From contig NZ_NWVD01000004.1 of assembly GCF_002374835.1 (NCBI RefSeq), positions 186,001-250,000 on the forward strand: a DNA stretch of 64,000 bases, read 5' to 3'. This DNA comes from Sphingomonas ginsenosidimutans (GTDB taxonomy: Bacteria > Pseudomonadota > Alphaproteobacteria > Sphingomonadales > Sphingomonadaceae). Shown here in pieces: positions 9,274 through 18,969 of the stretch. The notes under the pieces were generated by a model. The model saw nothing but the letters and a program-made list of their open reading frames with translations. It was not told the DNA's origin and ran no database searches. Made by a program: the position numbers and the translations under genes. Position 1 is the first letter of the stretch; each line of letters starts with the position of its first letter.

Positions 9274-9593
9274 TGCGCGCGGTTATCGCGGTGGCGGCAC
9301 TGCCGGCGCTGGCCGCCTGTGCGCAGCAGCAGGGCGCCGGCCCCGCCTCGACCTCACCCGCGCCCGGCAGCGCGGTGGCCGAGGTGCCGGGTGCGAAATG
9401 CGACGCCAACCCGGCACAGGCGCTGATCGGGCAGCGGGCGGACGCGGTGGCCGATAAGGCGAAGCGCCTGTCCGGTGCGCGATCGGTGCGGCGCTATGTT
9501 ACCGGCGCGATCCTGACGATGGATTTTCGCGCCGACCGGCTGAACATCGAAACCGATGCCGGTGGGGTGATCGTCAAGCTGACCTGCGGGTAA
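9270..9593 (+). CDS. Lipoprotein of the I78-type peptidase inhibitor family
   Basis: A 107-residue exported protein. A short hydrophobic leader ends in a lipobox, LAAC with Cys17 as the lipidated residue, and a proline/serine/alanine-rich linker (about residues 20-40) leads into a compact domain starting CDANPAQALIGQRAD. That segment, followed by RRYVTGAILTMDFRADRLNIETDAGGVIVKLTCG, fits the Inhibitor_I78 pattern (a small potato-inhibitor-like fold with the ending RLN-V-x-D-x-x-G-V-I). Members are thought to protect the periplasm from serine proteases; that is family knowledge and not shown here. It is coupled to rnd by ATGA and followed by a terminator-like hairpin. Confidence 0.82.
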   Translation: MMRAVIAVAALPALAACAQQQGAGPASTSPAPGSAVAEVPGAKCDANPAQALIGQRADAVADKAKRLSGARSVRRYVTGAILTMDFRADRLNIETDAGGVIVKLTCG

Positions 9594-9608
9594 GCGGGGC
9601 GGGAATAC

Positions 9609-9629
9609 GCCCCGGCACCATGCCGGGGC
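9609..9629. terminator. Hairpin between convergent genes, likely terminator
   Basis: A 9-bp perfect stem, GCCCCGGCA (9609-9617) with TGCCGGGGC (9621-9629) and a CCA loop, lies 16 bases after the lipoprotein stop and before the 3' end of ppx on the other strand. No T-run follows, so it may be a factor-assisted terminator. Confidence 0.5.
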
Positions 9630-9660
9630 GGTTCCTGCATTCGTCGCGCCGCTATGGCCG

Positions 9661-11160
9661 CTATGCCAGGCTGGGTTCGTGCCCCATCAGCGCCGACAGC
9701 GCACGGTGGCGTTTCTGGACGGCCTCTCCGTACAGCGCGGCATCGTCATCGGCGAGGCGCAGTCGCAGCCGCGATCCGTCGAGCGCCAGCGACGAGCGTT
9801 CCAGCGGGCCGGCGATGCCGCCGCTGAGCCGCTGCCCGAGCCGCATCGCCAGCCCCCAGCGCATCGCGCGGCGCAGGTCGGCCTCCCCCGCCAGTCCGGG
9901 AAGCGGCGCGGGGCTGGTGAGGTCGCCGCCCAGGCTGGTCCACAGCGCCTGCCCCAGCATCCCGCGTCCGCGCCCGTCGATCCCCACCCAATTGCCGTGG
10001 ATCGCGATTTCCAGCCCGCGTTCGGCGCGGAATTCGGGGTTGGCGCGCCAGCCCACGTCGGCCAGCTGGCACGCGGCGATGCGGATGCGCGCGTCGGCGG
10101 CGCTGTCGTCACCGAACAGCGGGGCGATCCACTGCGCGAGCAGGTCGCCGTGTTCGGGAAAGCGCCCGCTGCGGCGGCCTTCGTCCCGCGCGGCGACGAT
10201 CAGCGGATCCTGCGCCCGCACGTCGTCGGGCAGCGCGGCGTAGAGCAACCCCTCGCGCAGGCCGTAGGCGGACACCACCGTCCCGCTGCTGCGCAACTGG
10301 TCGAGCAAGGCCGACAGCAGTCCGGCGGCATCGAGCAGGGTCGGGATGCGGCCCGACGACAGGCCCGGGATCGCCTTCAGCCGCGCCTTGCCGACATGCG
10401 CCAGCGTGCGCCGCAGCCGTGCGATGGTGGCGGGGGGCATAGCATATTGGTGGATGACGGGCAGCGGGTAGCGGGTCGCCTCCATGTCGAGCCGCGCGAG
10501 CGCGCGCCACGACCCGCCGACCAGATAGAGCGGCAGGCCCTTCCCTGCGCCGATCCAGCCATGCTGCGCCAGCAGTTTCTGGACATGGCCGGCGAGCTTG
10601 CCCTTTTCGCGCAGCGGCCCGATCCGCAGGACGCCGAGCGGGAAGGACGTGCGCTGCAACAACTCGCCGTTTTTCACCCGCACCAGTTCCAGGCTGCCGC
10701 CGCCCAGGTCGCCGACGATCCCGTCGGCATCGGGAATGCCCGACAGCACGCCCATACCCGCGGCGCGGGCCTCCTCCTCGCCCGGCAGGATCTCGACGGT
10801 GAGGCCGGCGGCTTCGGCGATCGCGATCAGTGCCGCGCCGTTGCTGGCGTCGCGCACCGCCGCGGTGGCGACGGTGCGGATGCTGCCGACCGCCATTTCG
10901 CGGGCGAGCGCGGCGAAGCGGTGCAGCGCGGTGGCGGCCATCGCCATCGCCTGTTCGTCGATCTTACCCGATGCCGCCAGGCTGCGGCCAAGGCCAGCCA
11001 GCACCTTTTCGTTGAACAGCGTCGCGGGCAGCCGCGGCGGCCCTTGATAGACGACGAGGCGGATCGAATTCGATCCGATATCGATGATCGCGGTACGCGG
11101 CTCCTCGTCCGCGCCGGTGATGGCGGACATGATGCGGCGCGGCGACAGCGGCAGCGACAT
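9661..11160 (-). CDS. ppx: Exopolyphosphatase / pppGpp phosphatase family (Ppx/GppA)
   Basis: A 499-residue member of the ASKHA-fold Ppx/GppA family, which removes terminal phosphate from polyphosphate or from pppGpp. The first phosphate-binding loop is AIIDIGSNSIRLVVYQ (about residues 24-39) and the second is IVGDLGGGSLELV. The C-terminal half carries the HD-like helical region typical of longer Ppx proteins. Position right after ppk1 on the same strand (11-base gap) favours an exopolyphosphatase role. I chose ATG 11160 (MSLPLSPRRI); the ORF extends further to 11355 but that part overlaps ppk1 in another frame. An internal ATG at 11130 is an alternative start. Confidence 0.9.
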   Translation of the reverse strand: MSLPLSPRRIMSAITGADEEPRTAIIDIGSNSIRLVVYQGPPRLPATLFNEKVLAGLGRSLAASGKIDEQAMAMAATALHRFAALAREMAVGSIRTVATAAVRDASNGAALIAIAEAAGLTVEILPGEEEARAAGMGVLSGIPDADGIVGDLGGGSLELVRVKNGELLQRTSFPLGVLRIGPLREKGKLAGHVQKLLAQHGWIGAGKGLPLYLVGGSWRALARLDMEATRYPLPVIHQYAMPPATIARLRRTLAHVGKARLKAIPGLSSGRIPTLLDAAGLLSALLDQLRSSGTVVSAYGLREGLLYAALPDDVRAQDPLIVAARDEGRRSGRFPEHGDLLAQWIAPLFGDDSAADARIRIAACQLADVGWRANPEFRAERGLEIAIHGNWVGIDGRGRGMLGQALWTSLGGDLTSPAPLPGLAGEADLRRAMRWGLAMRLGQRLSGGIAGPLERSSLALDGSRLRLRLADDDAALYGEAVQKRHRALSALMGHEPSLA

Positions 11161-11170
11161 TCCCGGCAGC

Positions 11171-13360
11171 CTACGACCGGCGGCGCAGCGAAAGCGTCGG
11201 CACCTCGACCCCCGCCTCCAGCGCGGCGCCGCGGCCGGACAGCGACGGGTTGACCATGAAATAGCGGTGCAGGTTGAACCCCTTGGCATCGGCGGGCGGC
11301 TGGATCCGCACATAGCTGCCGTCGGATTGCAGATCCCAGCTCTGTTCGTTGTCAATGAGATTGGCGACCATCACCTGATCGAGGATCTGGTCGTGCACCG
11401 TCTCATTCTCGATCGGCAGCATATATTCGACGCGGCGGTCGAAGTTGCGCGGCATCCAGTCGGCCGAGGAGATGTAGACCAGCGCACCGTCGTTGGGCAG
11501 CGCCGCGCCGTTGCCGAACACCGCGATGCGGCTGTGCTCCAGGAAGCGGCCGACGACCGAGGTGACGCGGATATTGTCCGACATGCCCGGCACGCGCGGT
11601 TTCAGGCAGCAGATGCCGCGCACGATCAGCTCGATCTCCACCCCCGCGCCACTCGCCTCGTACAGTTTCTCGATGATCGTGGGATCGACCAGCGAGTTCA
11701 TCTTGGCCCAGATGGCGGCGGGGCGACCGGCGCGGGCATTGGCGATCTCGGCGTCGATACAGGCCATCAGCTTCTTGCGCAGCGAGCGCGGGCTGAGGAC
11801 GACCGTCTCCATGTCCTCCGGCTCGACATAGCCGGTGATGTAGTTGAACATCCGCGCCGCATCGCGCCCGATCGCGGGATCGGCGGTGAAGAAGCTGAGG
11901 TCGGTGTAGATGCGCGCGGTGACCGGGTGGTAGTTGCCGGTGCCGAAGTGGCAGTAGCTACGGAACACCCCGCCCTCGCGCCGGACGACCATCGCGACCT
12001 TGGCATGAGTTTTCCAGTCGATGAAGCCGTACACCACCTGTACACCGGCACGCTCCAGCGCGCTGGCCCATTGCAGGTTCTGTTCCTCGTCGAAACGCGC
12101 CTTCAGTTCCACGACGGCGGTCACCGCCTTGCCGTTTTCCGCCGCGGCGATCAGCGCGTTGATGACCGCCGACTGCTTGCCCGCGCGATACAGGGTCTGC
12201 TTGATCGCGACGACGTCGGGATCGTTCGCAGCCTGTTTCAGGAAGGCCAGCACGACGTCGAACGTCTCATACGGATGGTGGACGACGATGTCCTTGGCGC
12301 GGATCGCGGCGAAACAGTCGCCGCCGAATTCGCGGATACGCTCCGGGAAACGCGGGGTGAAGGGCACGAACTTCAGGTCCGGGCGATCCTCATCCGCGAG
12401 CAGCGCCAGATCGCCGATGCCGAGCAGCGAGCCGGTTTCGGTGACGATCGCGTCGGAACCGCCCAGTTCGTCGCGCAGCACCGCGGCCAGCGGCTCGGGC
12501 ATCCCGGTTTCCAGTTCCATCCGGATCACCCGCCCTCGCCGGCGCCGCTTGATGGCGTTGGCGAAATAACGGACCAGGTCCTCCGCTTCCTCCTCGATCT
12601 CGATATCGCTGTCGCGCAGGACGCGGAATTCGGCGGCGCCCAGCACGTCGTATCCGGGGAACAGCGTGCCGGAGAACCGCTTGAGCACCGATTCCACCGC
12701 GATGTAGCACGCCCCCTCCCCCGGCAGTCGGACGAAGCGCGGCATCGCGCCGGGGAGCATCACCAGTTCGCGGATCGGTTCCTTGTCCGAGCGGCGGACC
12801 AGATCGAACATCACCGCCATCCCCTTGTTCGGGAGGAACGGGAACGGATGCGCCGGGTCGAGCGCCTGGGGCGTGATGACGGGAAACAGCTGTTCGCGGA
12901 AATGCGTTTCGAGCCATGCCAGCTGCTCGGCATCCAGCGCGCTGTCGAGCGAGCGGTGGCCGGGGACGCGGATCCCGGCCTCCGCCATCTCGGCGCGGAT
13001 GTCGCGCCACACCGATTGCTGGCTGGCCATCAGCGCATCCGCTTCGGCGACGATCGCGGACAGCTGCTGCGCCGGGGTGAGGCCGTCGGCGGAACGTGCG
13101 TCGACGTCCTGGATCTGCTGCCCCTTCAACCCTGCGACGCGCACCATGAAGAATTCGTCGAGGTTCCCGCCGGAGATCGCCAGGAAGCGCAGCCGTTCCA
13201 GCAGCGGGTGCGCGCGGTTGCACGCTTCGTCCAGGACGCGGCGGTTGAACGCCAGCCACGACAGTTCGCGGTTGAAATAGCGACCGCCGTCGCGATCGCG
13301 GAACGGATCGTCCAGCGCGTCGTCGGCATCGAGGCGCGCCATCTTGGGCGTTCGGGTCAT
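11171..13360 (-). CDS. ppk1: Polyphosphate kinase 1
   Basis: Makes long-chain polyphosphate from ATP through a phosphohistidine intermediate and can run in reverse. The 729-residue product fits the four-domain PPK1 layout: N-terminal helical domain ([20 protein letters not shown] near residue 30), a head domain, and two phospholipase D-like C-terminal domains. The autophosphorylated histidine is probably His471 in [11 protein letters not shown], and [21 protein letters not shown] precedes it. Its start overlaps the hdaA stop by ATGA and ppx follows after 11 bases, so synthesis, degradation and replication control are co-expressed. Confidence 0.97.
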   Translation of the reverse strand: MTRTPKMARLDADDALDDPFRDRDGGRYFNRELSWLAFNRRVLDEACNRAHPLLERLRFLAISGGNLDEFFMVRVAGLKGQQIQDVDARSADGLTPAQQLSAIVAEADALMASQQSVWRDIRAEMAEAGIRVPGHRSLDSALDAEQLAWLETHFREQLFPVITPQALDPAHPFPFLPNKGMAVMFDLVRRSDKEPIRELVMLPGAMPRFVRLPGEGACYIAVESVLKRFSGTLFPGYDVLGAAEFRVLRDSDIEIEEEAEDLVRYFANAIKRRRRGRVIRMELETGMPEPLAAVLRDELGGSDAIVTETGSLLGIGDLALLADEDRPDLKFVPFTPRFPERIREFGGDCFAAIRAKDIVVHHPYETFDVVLAFLKQAANDPDVVAIKQTLYRAGKQSAVINALIAAAENGKAVTAVVELKARFDEEQNLQWASALERAGVQVVYGFIDWKTHAKVAMVVRREGGVFRSYCHFGTGNYHPVTARIYTDLSFFTADPAIGRDAARMFNYITGYVEPEDMETVVLSPRSLRKKLMACIDAEIANARAGRPAAIWAKMNSLVDPTIIEKLYEASGAGVEIELIVRGICCLKPRVPGMSDNIRVTSVVGRFLEHSRIAVFGNGAALPNDGALVYISSADWMPRNFDRRVEYMLPIENETVHDQILDQVMVANLIDNEQSWDLQSDGSYVRIQPPADAKGFNLHRYFMVNPSLSGRGAALEAGVEVPTLSLRRRS

Positions 13361-13980
13361 GTCGTCTCGTCGCTCCGGTCGGTGAAGGCGGGCACCGCGT
13401 GCAGGGTTTCACGCGCCAGCGGAATGGACAAGCGCCGGCGGCCCGCCAGCGCCGCGCTGTCCAGCCTATCCATCGCGTCGATGACAGAAGCGTGACGACG
13501 CTCCACCCGCGCGACCAGCCAGGCGATCAGATCGGCCCGCGCGTCCAGCCGCCGCTGCGCGAAGCCGTGTTCGAACAGGGCGGTCATCAGCGCGTCGTCG
13601 GGCGGCGCGATCGTGGCGGTGGGGCTGGCATGAAGCCGCGAGCGCAGGTCGGGCAGCGCCACCTGCCATGCCGGCGGCGCGTCGTCGGCGATCAGCAGCA
13701 GCGGCCGGCCCGCTTCCTGCGCGCGGTTCCAGGCGTGGAACAACGCCTCCTCCGGCTCGCGATGGGCATCGTCGATCACCTGCGCGCCCGCGCGCGCGGC
13801 GAAGATCCGGCCCAGCAGCGAGCGTCCCGACCGCGGCGGCCCGGCGAGCACCGCGGTGCGCACCGGCCAGGTCGCCCAGCGTTCGAGCATCGCGACGGCG
13901 ACCGCATTGGAAGGGCTGACGAGAAACTCGGCATCGCGCGCGTCGGGTTGCCATGCCAGCGGCAGCGCGATCTGGCTCAT
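13357..13980 (-). CDS. hdaA: DnaA regulatory inactivator HdaA (Hda-like AAA+ protein)
   Basis: A short DnaA-like AAA+ protein. With the DNA-loaded sliding clamp it stimulates ATP hydrolysis by DnaA, preventing over-initiation. The 207-residue length is right for HdaA. The N-terminus SQIALPLAW resembles the clamp-binding motif of Hda proteins (QL-L-LF-like). A Walker A-like GPPRSGRS (47-54) has arginine where a canonical P-loop has lysine, and VIDDAH (68-73) is the Walker B. A C-terminal lid domain follows. Genes around it are overlapped at both ends: the DUF2066-like gene upstream and ppk1 downstream, each by four bases. The same position beside purM and a DUF2066 gene is seen in gammaproteobacterial hda loci, which supports the call. 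Confidence 0.87.
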   Translation of the reverse strand: MSQIALPLAWQPDARDAEFLVSPSNAVAVAMLERWATWPVRTAVLAGPPRSGRSLLGRIFAARAGAQVIDDAHREPEEALFHAWNRAQEAGRPLLLIADDAPPAWQVALPDLRSRLHASPTATIAPPDDALMTALFEHGFAQRRLDARADLIAWLVARVERRHASVIDAMDRLDSAALAGRRRLSIPLARETLHAVPAFTDRSDETT

Positions 13981-15212
13981 CCGGTGGGCGATCCCAGCGC
14001 GCGCACGTCGGGGGGCAGCAATTGCGGTGCGCGGCGGATGCGGATCGTGGTGCCGTTGCCGAACACCTGCCAGCCGCGCGCCTCCAGCGCGGCGCGGAAG
14101 GCATCGGGCGTGCCGGCATAGCCGACCGTCATCAGCGACACGCCGCCCAGCGCCAGGCTGGTGGTGGAGGCGCTGGCGACGCCCGGCACGCCGCGCATCG
14201 CCGCCTCCCCGCCGGTCACCGCGCCGGCATCGGGGGTATCGAACTGGACGGTGATAGTGGTGGACGGCGTCGTCGGGGCGAGCGTGTCGAGCAGGTCGTC
14301 GACCGTCTGCCCGGGCGTCGGCGTCGCCACCGGCATGATCGGATTGAGGCCGCTGTCGGCGCGCAGATAGCCGCCGCGCAGCCCCTCCTGATAGGCCGCG
14401 TCCATCCGCCGCACGCCTTCGTCGAGCAGCGCGGGCAGCCCCGCGGCCTTGCCGACGCGCAGCGTGAAGGTGCGCAGCAGGCGGTTGTCGGGGCCGTAGC
14501 GCGCCTCGAACACGCCCACCACCGGGCCGCCGGGCCATTGGCGGTACAGGCGGACCGTGGGGATCAGCACGTCGCTGCCGCCATATTGGTCGATCACCGC
14601 GCGCCACCACGCGCGGTCGGGCCGCTGCGTCTGCCCGACATCGAGCAGCAACGGGTCCGGGCCGGTGCCGGCCGGGCGGATATAGTCGATGGTGCTGCCG
14701 CCGGTGCGGAACCGTGCCCACGCCTCCTGCCAGACGGTGCGCTGTTCGAACGTGGTGCCCACCCCGGTCGACCATTGCACCGGAACGACGACGAACGGCG
14801 GCGAGCGGCTGACGAAGGCGGAAACGCCCAGCAGCGCCGAGGTGCGCGCGCGATCGAACAGCACGCCGAGTCGCGCGATGTAGCGATTCGGCCCGATCTG
14901 CTCGCGATCGACGACGATCGCCGAGACGATCGAATCGAGCGTGCCGTCGGCCGCGCCGCCGCCGCCCGCGCCCAGCCGCTGCGACAGCTGGACGAACGCC
15001 TTGCGCTGCGCCTCGCGCCAGCCGGCGAGCCGCGCGGCCTCCGCATTGGGGCCGCTGGTATCGACGGTGATGCCGGCGACTTCGAAATCGTTGGAGCTGT
15101 CGACCGCCGCGACGCCGCGATCGGCGCCGTCGATCTGCGCCACGACGGCAACGGCGCCCAGCGCGGCGACCGCAACGGCCGAGGCCAGGGCGACAGGAAG
15201 ACGGACACGCAT
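13977..15212 (-). CDS. Exported DUF2066-like protein upstream of hdaA
   Basis: A 411-residue protein with an N-terminal signal peptide or anchor ([26 protein letters not shown]). The first domain (about residues 45-290) contains [22 protein letters not shown] and [21 protein letters not shown], which I match loosely to DUF2066, a family found next to hda in gammaproteobacteria. A C-terminal segment (about 330-400, [26 protein letters not shown]) has the beta-alpha-beta pattern of a heavy-metal-associated-like ferredoxin fold but no CxxC, so metal binding is unlikely. Function is unknown. Start chosen at ATG 15212; an upstream ATG at 15296 would overlap the purM start and lacks a signal peptide. 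Diverges from purM by 64 bp. Confidence 0.75.
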   Translation of the reverse strand: MRVRLPVALASAVAVAALGAVAVVAQIDGADRGVAAVDSSNDFEVAGITVDTSGPNAEAARLAGWREAQRKAFVQLSQRLGAGGGGAADGTLDSIVSAIVVDREQIGPNRYIARLGVLFDRARTSALLGVSAFVSRSPPFVVVPVQWSTGVGTTFEQRTVWQEAWARFRTGGSTIDYIRPAGTGPDPLLLDVGQTQRPDRAWWRAVIDQYGGSDVLIPTVRLYRQWPGGPVVGVFEARYGPDNRLLRTFTLRVGKAAGLPALLDEGVRRMDAAYQEGLRGGYLRADSGLNPIMPVATPTPGQTVDDLLDTLAPTTPSTTITVQFDTPDAGAVTGGEAAMRGVPGVASASTTSLALGGVSLMTVGYAGTPDAFRAALEARGWQVFGNGTTIRIRRAPQLLPPDVRALGSPTG

Positions 15213-15276
15213 GTTGCGCGTCTTTTGGCGAAGCAGGCGTGGAAATCCAAGCGCGATGTGGCTAGGCGCATCCGCC

Positions 15277-16380
15277 ATGAGCACCGAAGGACGCAACGAG
15301 CCCTACACCTATGAGAGCGCGGGCGTGTCGATCGCCGCCGGCAACGCGCTGGTCCGCGCGATCGCGCCGTTGGCGCGCGCGACGCGGCGGCCGGGCGCTG
15401 ACGCCGATCTGGGCGGGTTCGGCGGCTTCTTCGATCTGAAGGCGGCGGGGTTCATCGATCCGCTGCTGGTCGCGGCCAACGACGGCGTGGGCACCAAGCT
15501 GAAACTCGCGATCGAATGGGATCGCCACGCCGGGGTGGGCATCGACCTGGTCGCGATGTGCGCCAACGACCTGATCGTTCAGGGCGCCGAGCCGCTGTTC
15601 TTCCTCGATTATTACGCGACGGGGAAACTCGACAATGCCGTTGCGGAGAGCGTCGTCGCATCGATCGCCGAAGGGTGCCGGATCGCGGGTTGCGCGCTGA
15701 TCGGCGGGGAAACCGCGGAAATGCCGGGCATGTATGCCGCCGGTGACTACGATCTGGCCGGCTTCTGCGTCGGCGCGGTGGAGCGCGGCGACGTGCTGAC
15801 CGGCGCGGCGATCGGCGCGGGCGACGTGATCCTGGGGCTGGCGTCGTCGGGGGTGCATTCCAACGGCTTCTCGCTGGTTCGGCGGCTGGCCGCGGACAAG
15901 GGATGGAAGCTCGATCGCCCCGCGCTGTTCGATCAGGACAGGCTGCTGATCGATCACCTGATGGCGCCGACGCGTATCTACGTCAGAAGCCTGCTGCCGC
16001 TGCTGAAGTCGCATCGGATCAAGGGGCTGGCGCATATCACCGGCGGCGGCCTGCTGGAGAACATCCCGCGCGTGCTGCCGCGCGAGGCGCATGCGGTGGT
16101 CGATGCCGATGCGTGGGAACAGCCGCGGCTGATGGCGTTCCTGCAGGCGCAGGGCGGGATCGAGCCGGAGGAAATGGCGCGCACGTTCAACTGCGGCATC
16201 GGGATGGTCGCGATCGTCTCTGCCGATGAAGCGGCGGAGGTGGCGCAGGAACTGACGGCCGCGGGCGAGACGGTGTTCATGATCGGCCGGATCGAGGCGG
16301 GCGCGCGCGGCTGCACCGTGACCGGCAGCACCGAGACATGGAGCGCGCGGGCCGACTGGACCGCGACGCACGGCGCATGA
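15277..16380 (+). CDS. purM: Phosphoribosylformylglycinamidine cyclo-ligase PurM
   Basis: ATP-dependent cyclisation that forms aminoimidazole ribonucleotide in purine synthesis. The 367-residue protein has the PurM/ThiL-superfamily N-terminus ([17 protein letters not shown]), the glycine-rich GGFGGFFDL, the nucleotide motif [10 protein letters not shown] and the metal-site region [23 protein letters not shown], plus [17 protein letters not shown] in the C-terminal half. The stop overlaps the purN start (ATGA), the normal purMN arrangement. ATG 15277 gives the canonical N-terminus; the reading frame is open further upstream but only through the divergent gene. Confidence 0.97.
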   Translation: MSTEGRNEPYTYESAGVSIAAGNALVRAIAPLARATRRPGADADLGGFGGFFDLKAAGFIDPLLVAANDGVGTKLKLAIEWDRHAGVGIDLVAMCANDLIVQGAEPLFFLDYYATGKLDNAVAESVVASIAEGCRIAGCALIGGETAEMPGMYAAGDYDLAGFCVGAVERGDVLTGAAIGAGDVILGLASSGVHSNGFSLVRRLAADKGWKLDRPALFDQDRLLIDHLMAPTRIYVRSLLPLLKSHRIKGLAHITGGGLLENIPRVLPREAHAVVDADAWEQPRLMAFLQAQGGIEPEEMARTFNCGIGMVAIVSADEAAEVAQELTAAGETVFMIGRIEAGARGCTVTGSTETWSARADWTATHGA

Positions 16381-16949
16381 CCGGCGCCCCGGCCCTGGCG
16401 AAGGTCGCGGTGCTGATCTCCGGCCGGGGATCGAACATGCAGGCGCTCGCCGCCCATGCCGGCGATGCCTATGAGATCGTCGTCGTCGCTTCGGACAAAC
16501 CGGAGGCGGCGGGGCTCGCTTGGGCGTTGCAGGCGGGGCTGCCGACCTTCGCGCTGTCGCCAAGGGGAATCGGCAAACAGGCCTATGAAGCGGCGCTGGA
16601 CGCGGCGTTGCGTGAGGCCGGGGCGGAATGGATCGCGCTGGCCGGTTACATGCGGCTGCTGTCGGACGATTTCGTCGCGCGCTGGCGCGGGCGGATCGTC
16701 AACATCCACCCCTCGCTATTGCCGAAGTACAAGGGGCTGGACACGCATGCGCGCGCGATCGCGGCCGGGGATGCCGAGGCGGGCTGTTCGGTCCATCTGG
16801 TGACCGAGGAGCTGGACGGCGGCGAGGTGCTGGGACAGGCGCGCGTGCCGATCCTGCCCGGCGACACGCCCGACACGCTGGCAGAGCGCGTGCTGGCGGC
16901 GGAACATCGGTTGTATCCCGCCGTTCTGGCGGACATGGTACGCCGATGA
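16377..16949 (+). CDS. purN: Phosphoribosylglycinamide formyltransferase PurN
   Basis: Transfers the formyl group of 10-formyltetrahydrofolate to glycinamide ribonucleotide. The 190-residue protein shows the phosphate loop [13 protein letters not shown], and the catalytic set Asn109, His111 ([13 protein letters not shown]) and Asp147 ([12 protein letters not shown]), three residues offset from E. coli PurN. It is coupled to purM upstream and to a YjbR-family gene downstream by ATGA overlaps, so all are in one transcript. Confidence 0.97.
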   Translation: MTGAPALAKVAVLISGRGSNMQALAAHAGDAYEIVVVASDKPEAAGLAWALQAGLPTFALSPRGIGKQAYEAALDAALREAGAEWIALAGYMRLLSDDFVARWRGRIVNIHPSLLPKYKGLDTHARAIAAGDAEAGCSVHLVTEELDGGEVLGQARVPILPGDTPDTLAERVLAAEHRLYPAVLADMVRR

Positions 16950-17308
16950 CCGACGTCCTCGACCGGATCCGCGCCGCCGCGCTGCTGCTCCCGGAGGTCG
17001 AGGAGCGGGTGAGCCACGGGCAGCCGACGTTCTTCGTCGCGGGCAAGCAGTTCGCGCAGTTTCGCGACAATCACCACGGCGAAGGACGGACGGTGGTGTG
17101 CGTGCGCACCAGCGGCGCGGACGAACAGGCGATGCTGATCGACGCGGCGCCGGAAACCTATTCGCGCCCGGCTTATCTGGGGCCGGCGGGCTGGGTCTCG
17201 ATGAACGTGGCGGCGGCGGACGTCGACTGGACGCTGGTAGAGGACCGGATCGCGCGCAGTTGGGAACTGGCCGCGCCGGGGCGACTGCTGGAGGCCGGCG
17301 GGCGGTGA
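16946..17308 (+). CDS. MmcQ/YjbR family DNA-binding-like protein
   Basis: A 120-residue protein of the MmcQ/YjbR fold. Members have a CyaY-like structure and are often labelled DNA-binding, but their function is not settled. The family pattern is clear: an N-terminal helix IRAAALLLPEVEERVSHGQPTFFVAGKQFAQF, an exposed loop NHHGEGRTVVCVRT, and the ending LGPAGWVSMNV-x-DW-LVEDRIARSWELAAPGRLL. The gene sits in the purMN operon and its stop overlaps the GTG of the next gene, so it is translated with purine enzymes; whether it takes part in that pathway is unknown. Confidence 0.85.
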   Translation: MTDVLDRIRAAALLLPEVEERVSHGQPTFFVAGKQFAQFRDNHHGEGRTVVCVRTSGADEQAMLIDAAPETYSRPAYLGPAGWVSMNVAAADVDWTLVEDRIARSWELAAPGRLLEAGGR

Positions 17309-17934
17309 GCGACGGCGCCGAGCCCTCACCCGACACGCCGCCGGAAACGCGCGAGGAACGGCGGGAAGCCGCCGCGACGCGGCGGCGCTGGGTGACGCTG
17401 GCGGAAGTGGTGGCGGTCGCCGGGCTGCTGATCGGCGCCCTGACATTGTGGCTGAGCTGGAGCGACAAGCGCGCGGAGCAGGCAGAGAAGATCGCCGAAC
17501 AACGCGCGGCCGCGCGCGAGCGTGGCCGCGTCGACCTGTCGGCGAGCGTCGAGGACGGCGGCCGGGTGCTGGCGCTGAAGGACGAGCGGCACGAATTGAG
17601 CGAGGCGCGCATCGTCTTCCCGCGAACGCTGGGCATCCCGGCGCAGCGACCGGCGGGCGATCCGCAGATCGACGCGGACTGGTTCGCCGGCGCGCTGCTG
17701 GCGGCGACCGACAAGGGTGACGACAGCCGGTCGGGGCGGCTGCCGGTGCTGGTGACCGTCCGCTACTTCGATGGCGACACCCCGCGTGTCGCCACCGACA
17801 CCTATGATGTAGTGTGGCGGACGGAAGGACGGCTCCTGCGCGGCCGGGTGCTCAAGCTGGACGGTCTGCGACTTCGCCAGCGCGGCGGCGACCAGGCGAC
17901 GCTGGACGCGGCCTGGGCGCGGCTTGCGCCGTAG
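17305..17934 (+). CDS. Single-pass membrane protein, unknown function
   Basis: A 209-residue protein that I do not recognise. It begins at GTG 17305 (GTGA overlap with the YjbR stop). Residues about 1-28 are acidic and arginine-rich, followed by one hydrophobic helix (VTLAEVVAVAGLLIGALTLWLSW, given here as the span about 30-52), then a charged coiled-coil-like segment rich in Lys, Arg and Glu (about 53-75) and a soluble domain starting VDLSASVEDGGRVLALKDERHELSEARIVFP. The basic residues before the helix suggest that the C-terminal domain faces the periplasm only if the helix inverts; topology is unclear. It is the last gene of the purMN transcription unit. Confidence 0.7.
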   Translation: MSDGAEPSPDTPPETREERREAAATRRRWVTLAEVVAVAGLLIGALTLWLSWSDKRAEQAEKIAEQRAAARERGRVDLSASVEDGGRVLALKDERHELSEARIVFPRTLGIPAQRPAGDPQIDADWFAGALLAATDKGDDSRSGRLPVLVTVRYFDGDTPRVATDTYDVVWRTEGRLLRGRVLKLDGLRLRQRGGDQATLDAAWARLAP

Positions 17935-17937
17935 GGC

Positions 17938-18459
17938 TTACAGGTCGCGGGCGTAGATGCGATCGTCGCACCACGTCCCGCCGACCTTGAAACGGCGTTC
18001 GGCAGCGACGGCGAAGCCCTGTCGTTCGTAGAAGGCGCGGGCGCGGGCATTGCCGGCGAACACCCCCAGCCACATCCGGCGCGCACCCAGCGCGCGTCCA
18101 TCGGCGATCGCCTGCGCCATCAGCGCAGCGCCCAGCCCGGTGCCGCGCGCGGCCGACAGCGTGTAGATGCGACGCAGCTCGATATCGCTGGGGCCGGTTT
18201 CGCCCACTTCGTCCGGCGGGGTGAGCAGCGAATAGCCGACCGGGGCGGCGCCGACGGCATGTTCGGCGAGCGTCAGCACCGCGGCGGGATCCGTGCTCCA
18301 CGCCGCGAACTGTTCGGGCCGGCTCTTGCCGTCGAGATGCGCGAGGATGTCCGCGCCCGACAGCACGCCGGCGAAGGTATCCAGAAAGCTGGCGCGTGCG
18401 ACCAGCGCGACGGCGGCGGCATCGTCCACCGACGCACGCCGCAGCCGCCAGGCGGTCAT
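17938..18459 (-). CDS. GNAT family N-acetyltransferase
   Basis: A 173-residue acyltransferase of the Gcn5-related fold. The acetyl-CoA pyrophosphate loop is RGTGLGAALM (motif A), preceded by ELRRIYTLSAA and followed by the motif B region NARARAFYERQGF. The substrate cannot be told from sequence; the pattern resembles stand-alone small-molecule or protein N-acetyltransferases. It lies downstream of ndk with a one-base overlap (TGATG) and is convergent with the preceding operon. Confidence 0.9.
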   Translation of the reverse strand: MTAWRLRRASVDDAAAVALVARASFLDTFAGVLSGADILAHLDGKSRPEQFAAWSTDPAAVLTLAEHAVGAAPVGYSLLTPPDEVGETGPSDIELRRIYTLSAARGTGLGAALMAQAIADGRALGARRMWLGVFAGNARARAFYERQGFAVAAERRFKVGGTWCDDRIYARDL

Positions 18460-18881
18460 CAGCCGACGATCTCTTCGGGCTTGAAGAAGTACGCGATCTC
18501 GATCGCGGCATTCTCGTCCGAATCCGAACCGTGGACGGTGTTCGCCTCGATCGATTCGGCCAGTTCCTTGCGGATCGTGCCCGGCGCGGCGTTTTCCGGA
18601 TTGGTGGCACCCATGATGTCGCGGTTGCGCTGCATCGCGTTCTCGCCTTCCAGCACCTGCACGACGACCGGGCCGGAGGTCATGAACGCGACCAGATCGT
18701 TGAAGAACGGGCGCTCCTTGTGGACCGCGTAGAAGCCCTCGGCCTGCTCCTTCGTCATCTGGATCCGCTTGGAGGCGACGACGCGCAGGCCGGCTTCCTC
18801 CAGCATCTTGGTGACCGCGCCGGTCAGGTTGCGGCGCGTGGCGTCGGGCTTGATGATCGAAAAGGTACGGTTCGCGGCCAT
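18459..18881 (-). CDS. ndk: Nucleoside diphosphate kinase
   Basis: Balances nucleoside triphosphate pools by phosphate transfer through a phosphohistidine. The 140-residue length is standard. The N-terminus is [15 protein letters not shown], and the active histidine is His117 in [20 protein letters not shown]. The ATG at 18881 is the only sensible start; the frame is open further upstream, but without family similarity. Confidence 0.98.
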   Translation of the reverse strand: MAANRTFSIIKPDATRRNLTGAVTKMLEEAGLRVVASKRIQMTKEQAEGFYAVHKERPFFNDLVAFMTSGPVVVQVLEGENAMQRNRDIMGATNPENAAPGTIRKELAESIEANTVHGSDSDENAAIEIAYFFKPEEIVG

Positions 18882-18969
18882 GACGGTCACGGGCTCCTGA
18901 AAATGAGGATTGCGGAAAAGTGGCGCCGCCCTAGGCCCGACGTCGCGGCGATGCAAGCCGCGGGTGGCG

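Noticed and set aside
11084..13495. An 803-residue plus-strand frame opposite ppk1
   Set aside because: A stop-free antisense frame caused by high GC at codon position three. ppk1 on the minus strand explains the constraint.
13838..13861. Loss of ATPase function in HdaA because the P-loop lysine is arginine
   Set aside because: As I recall, Hda proteins often have an AGRS-type loop, so an arginine there is probably a family trait and not a defect.
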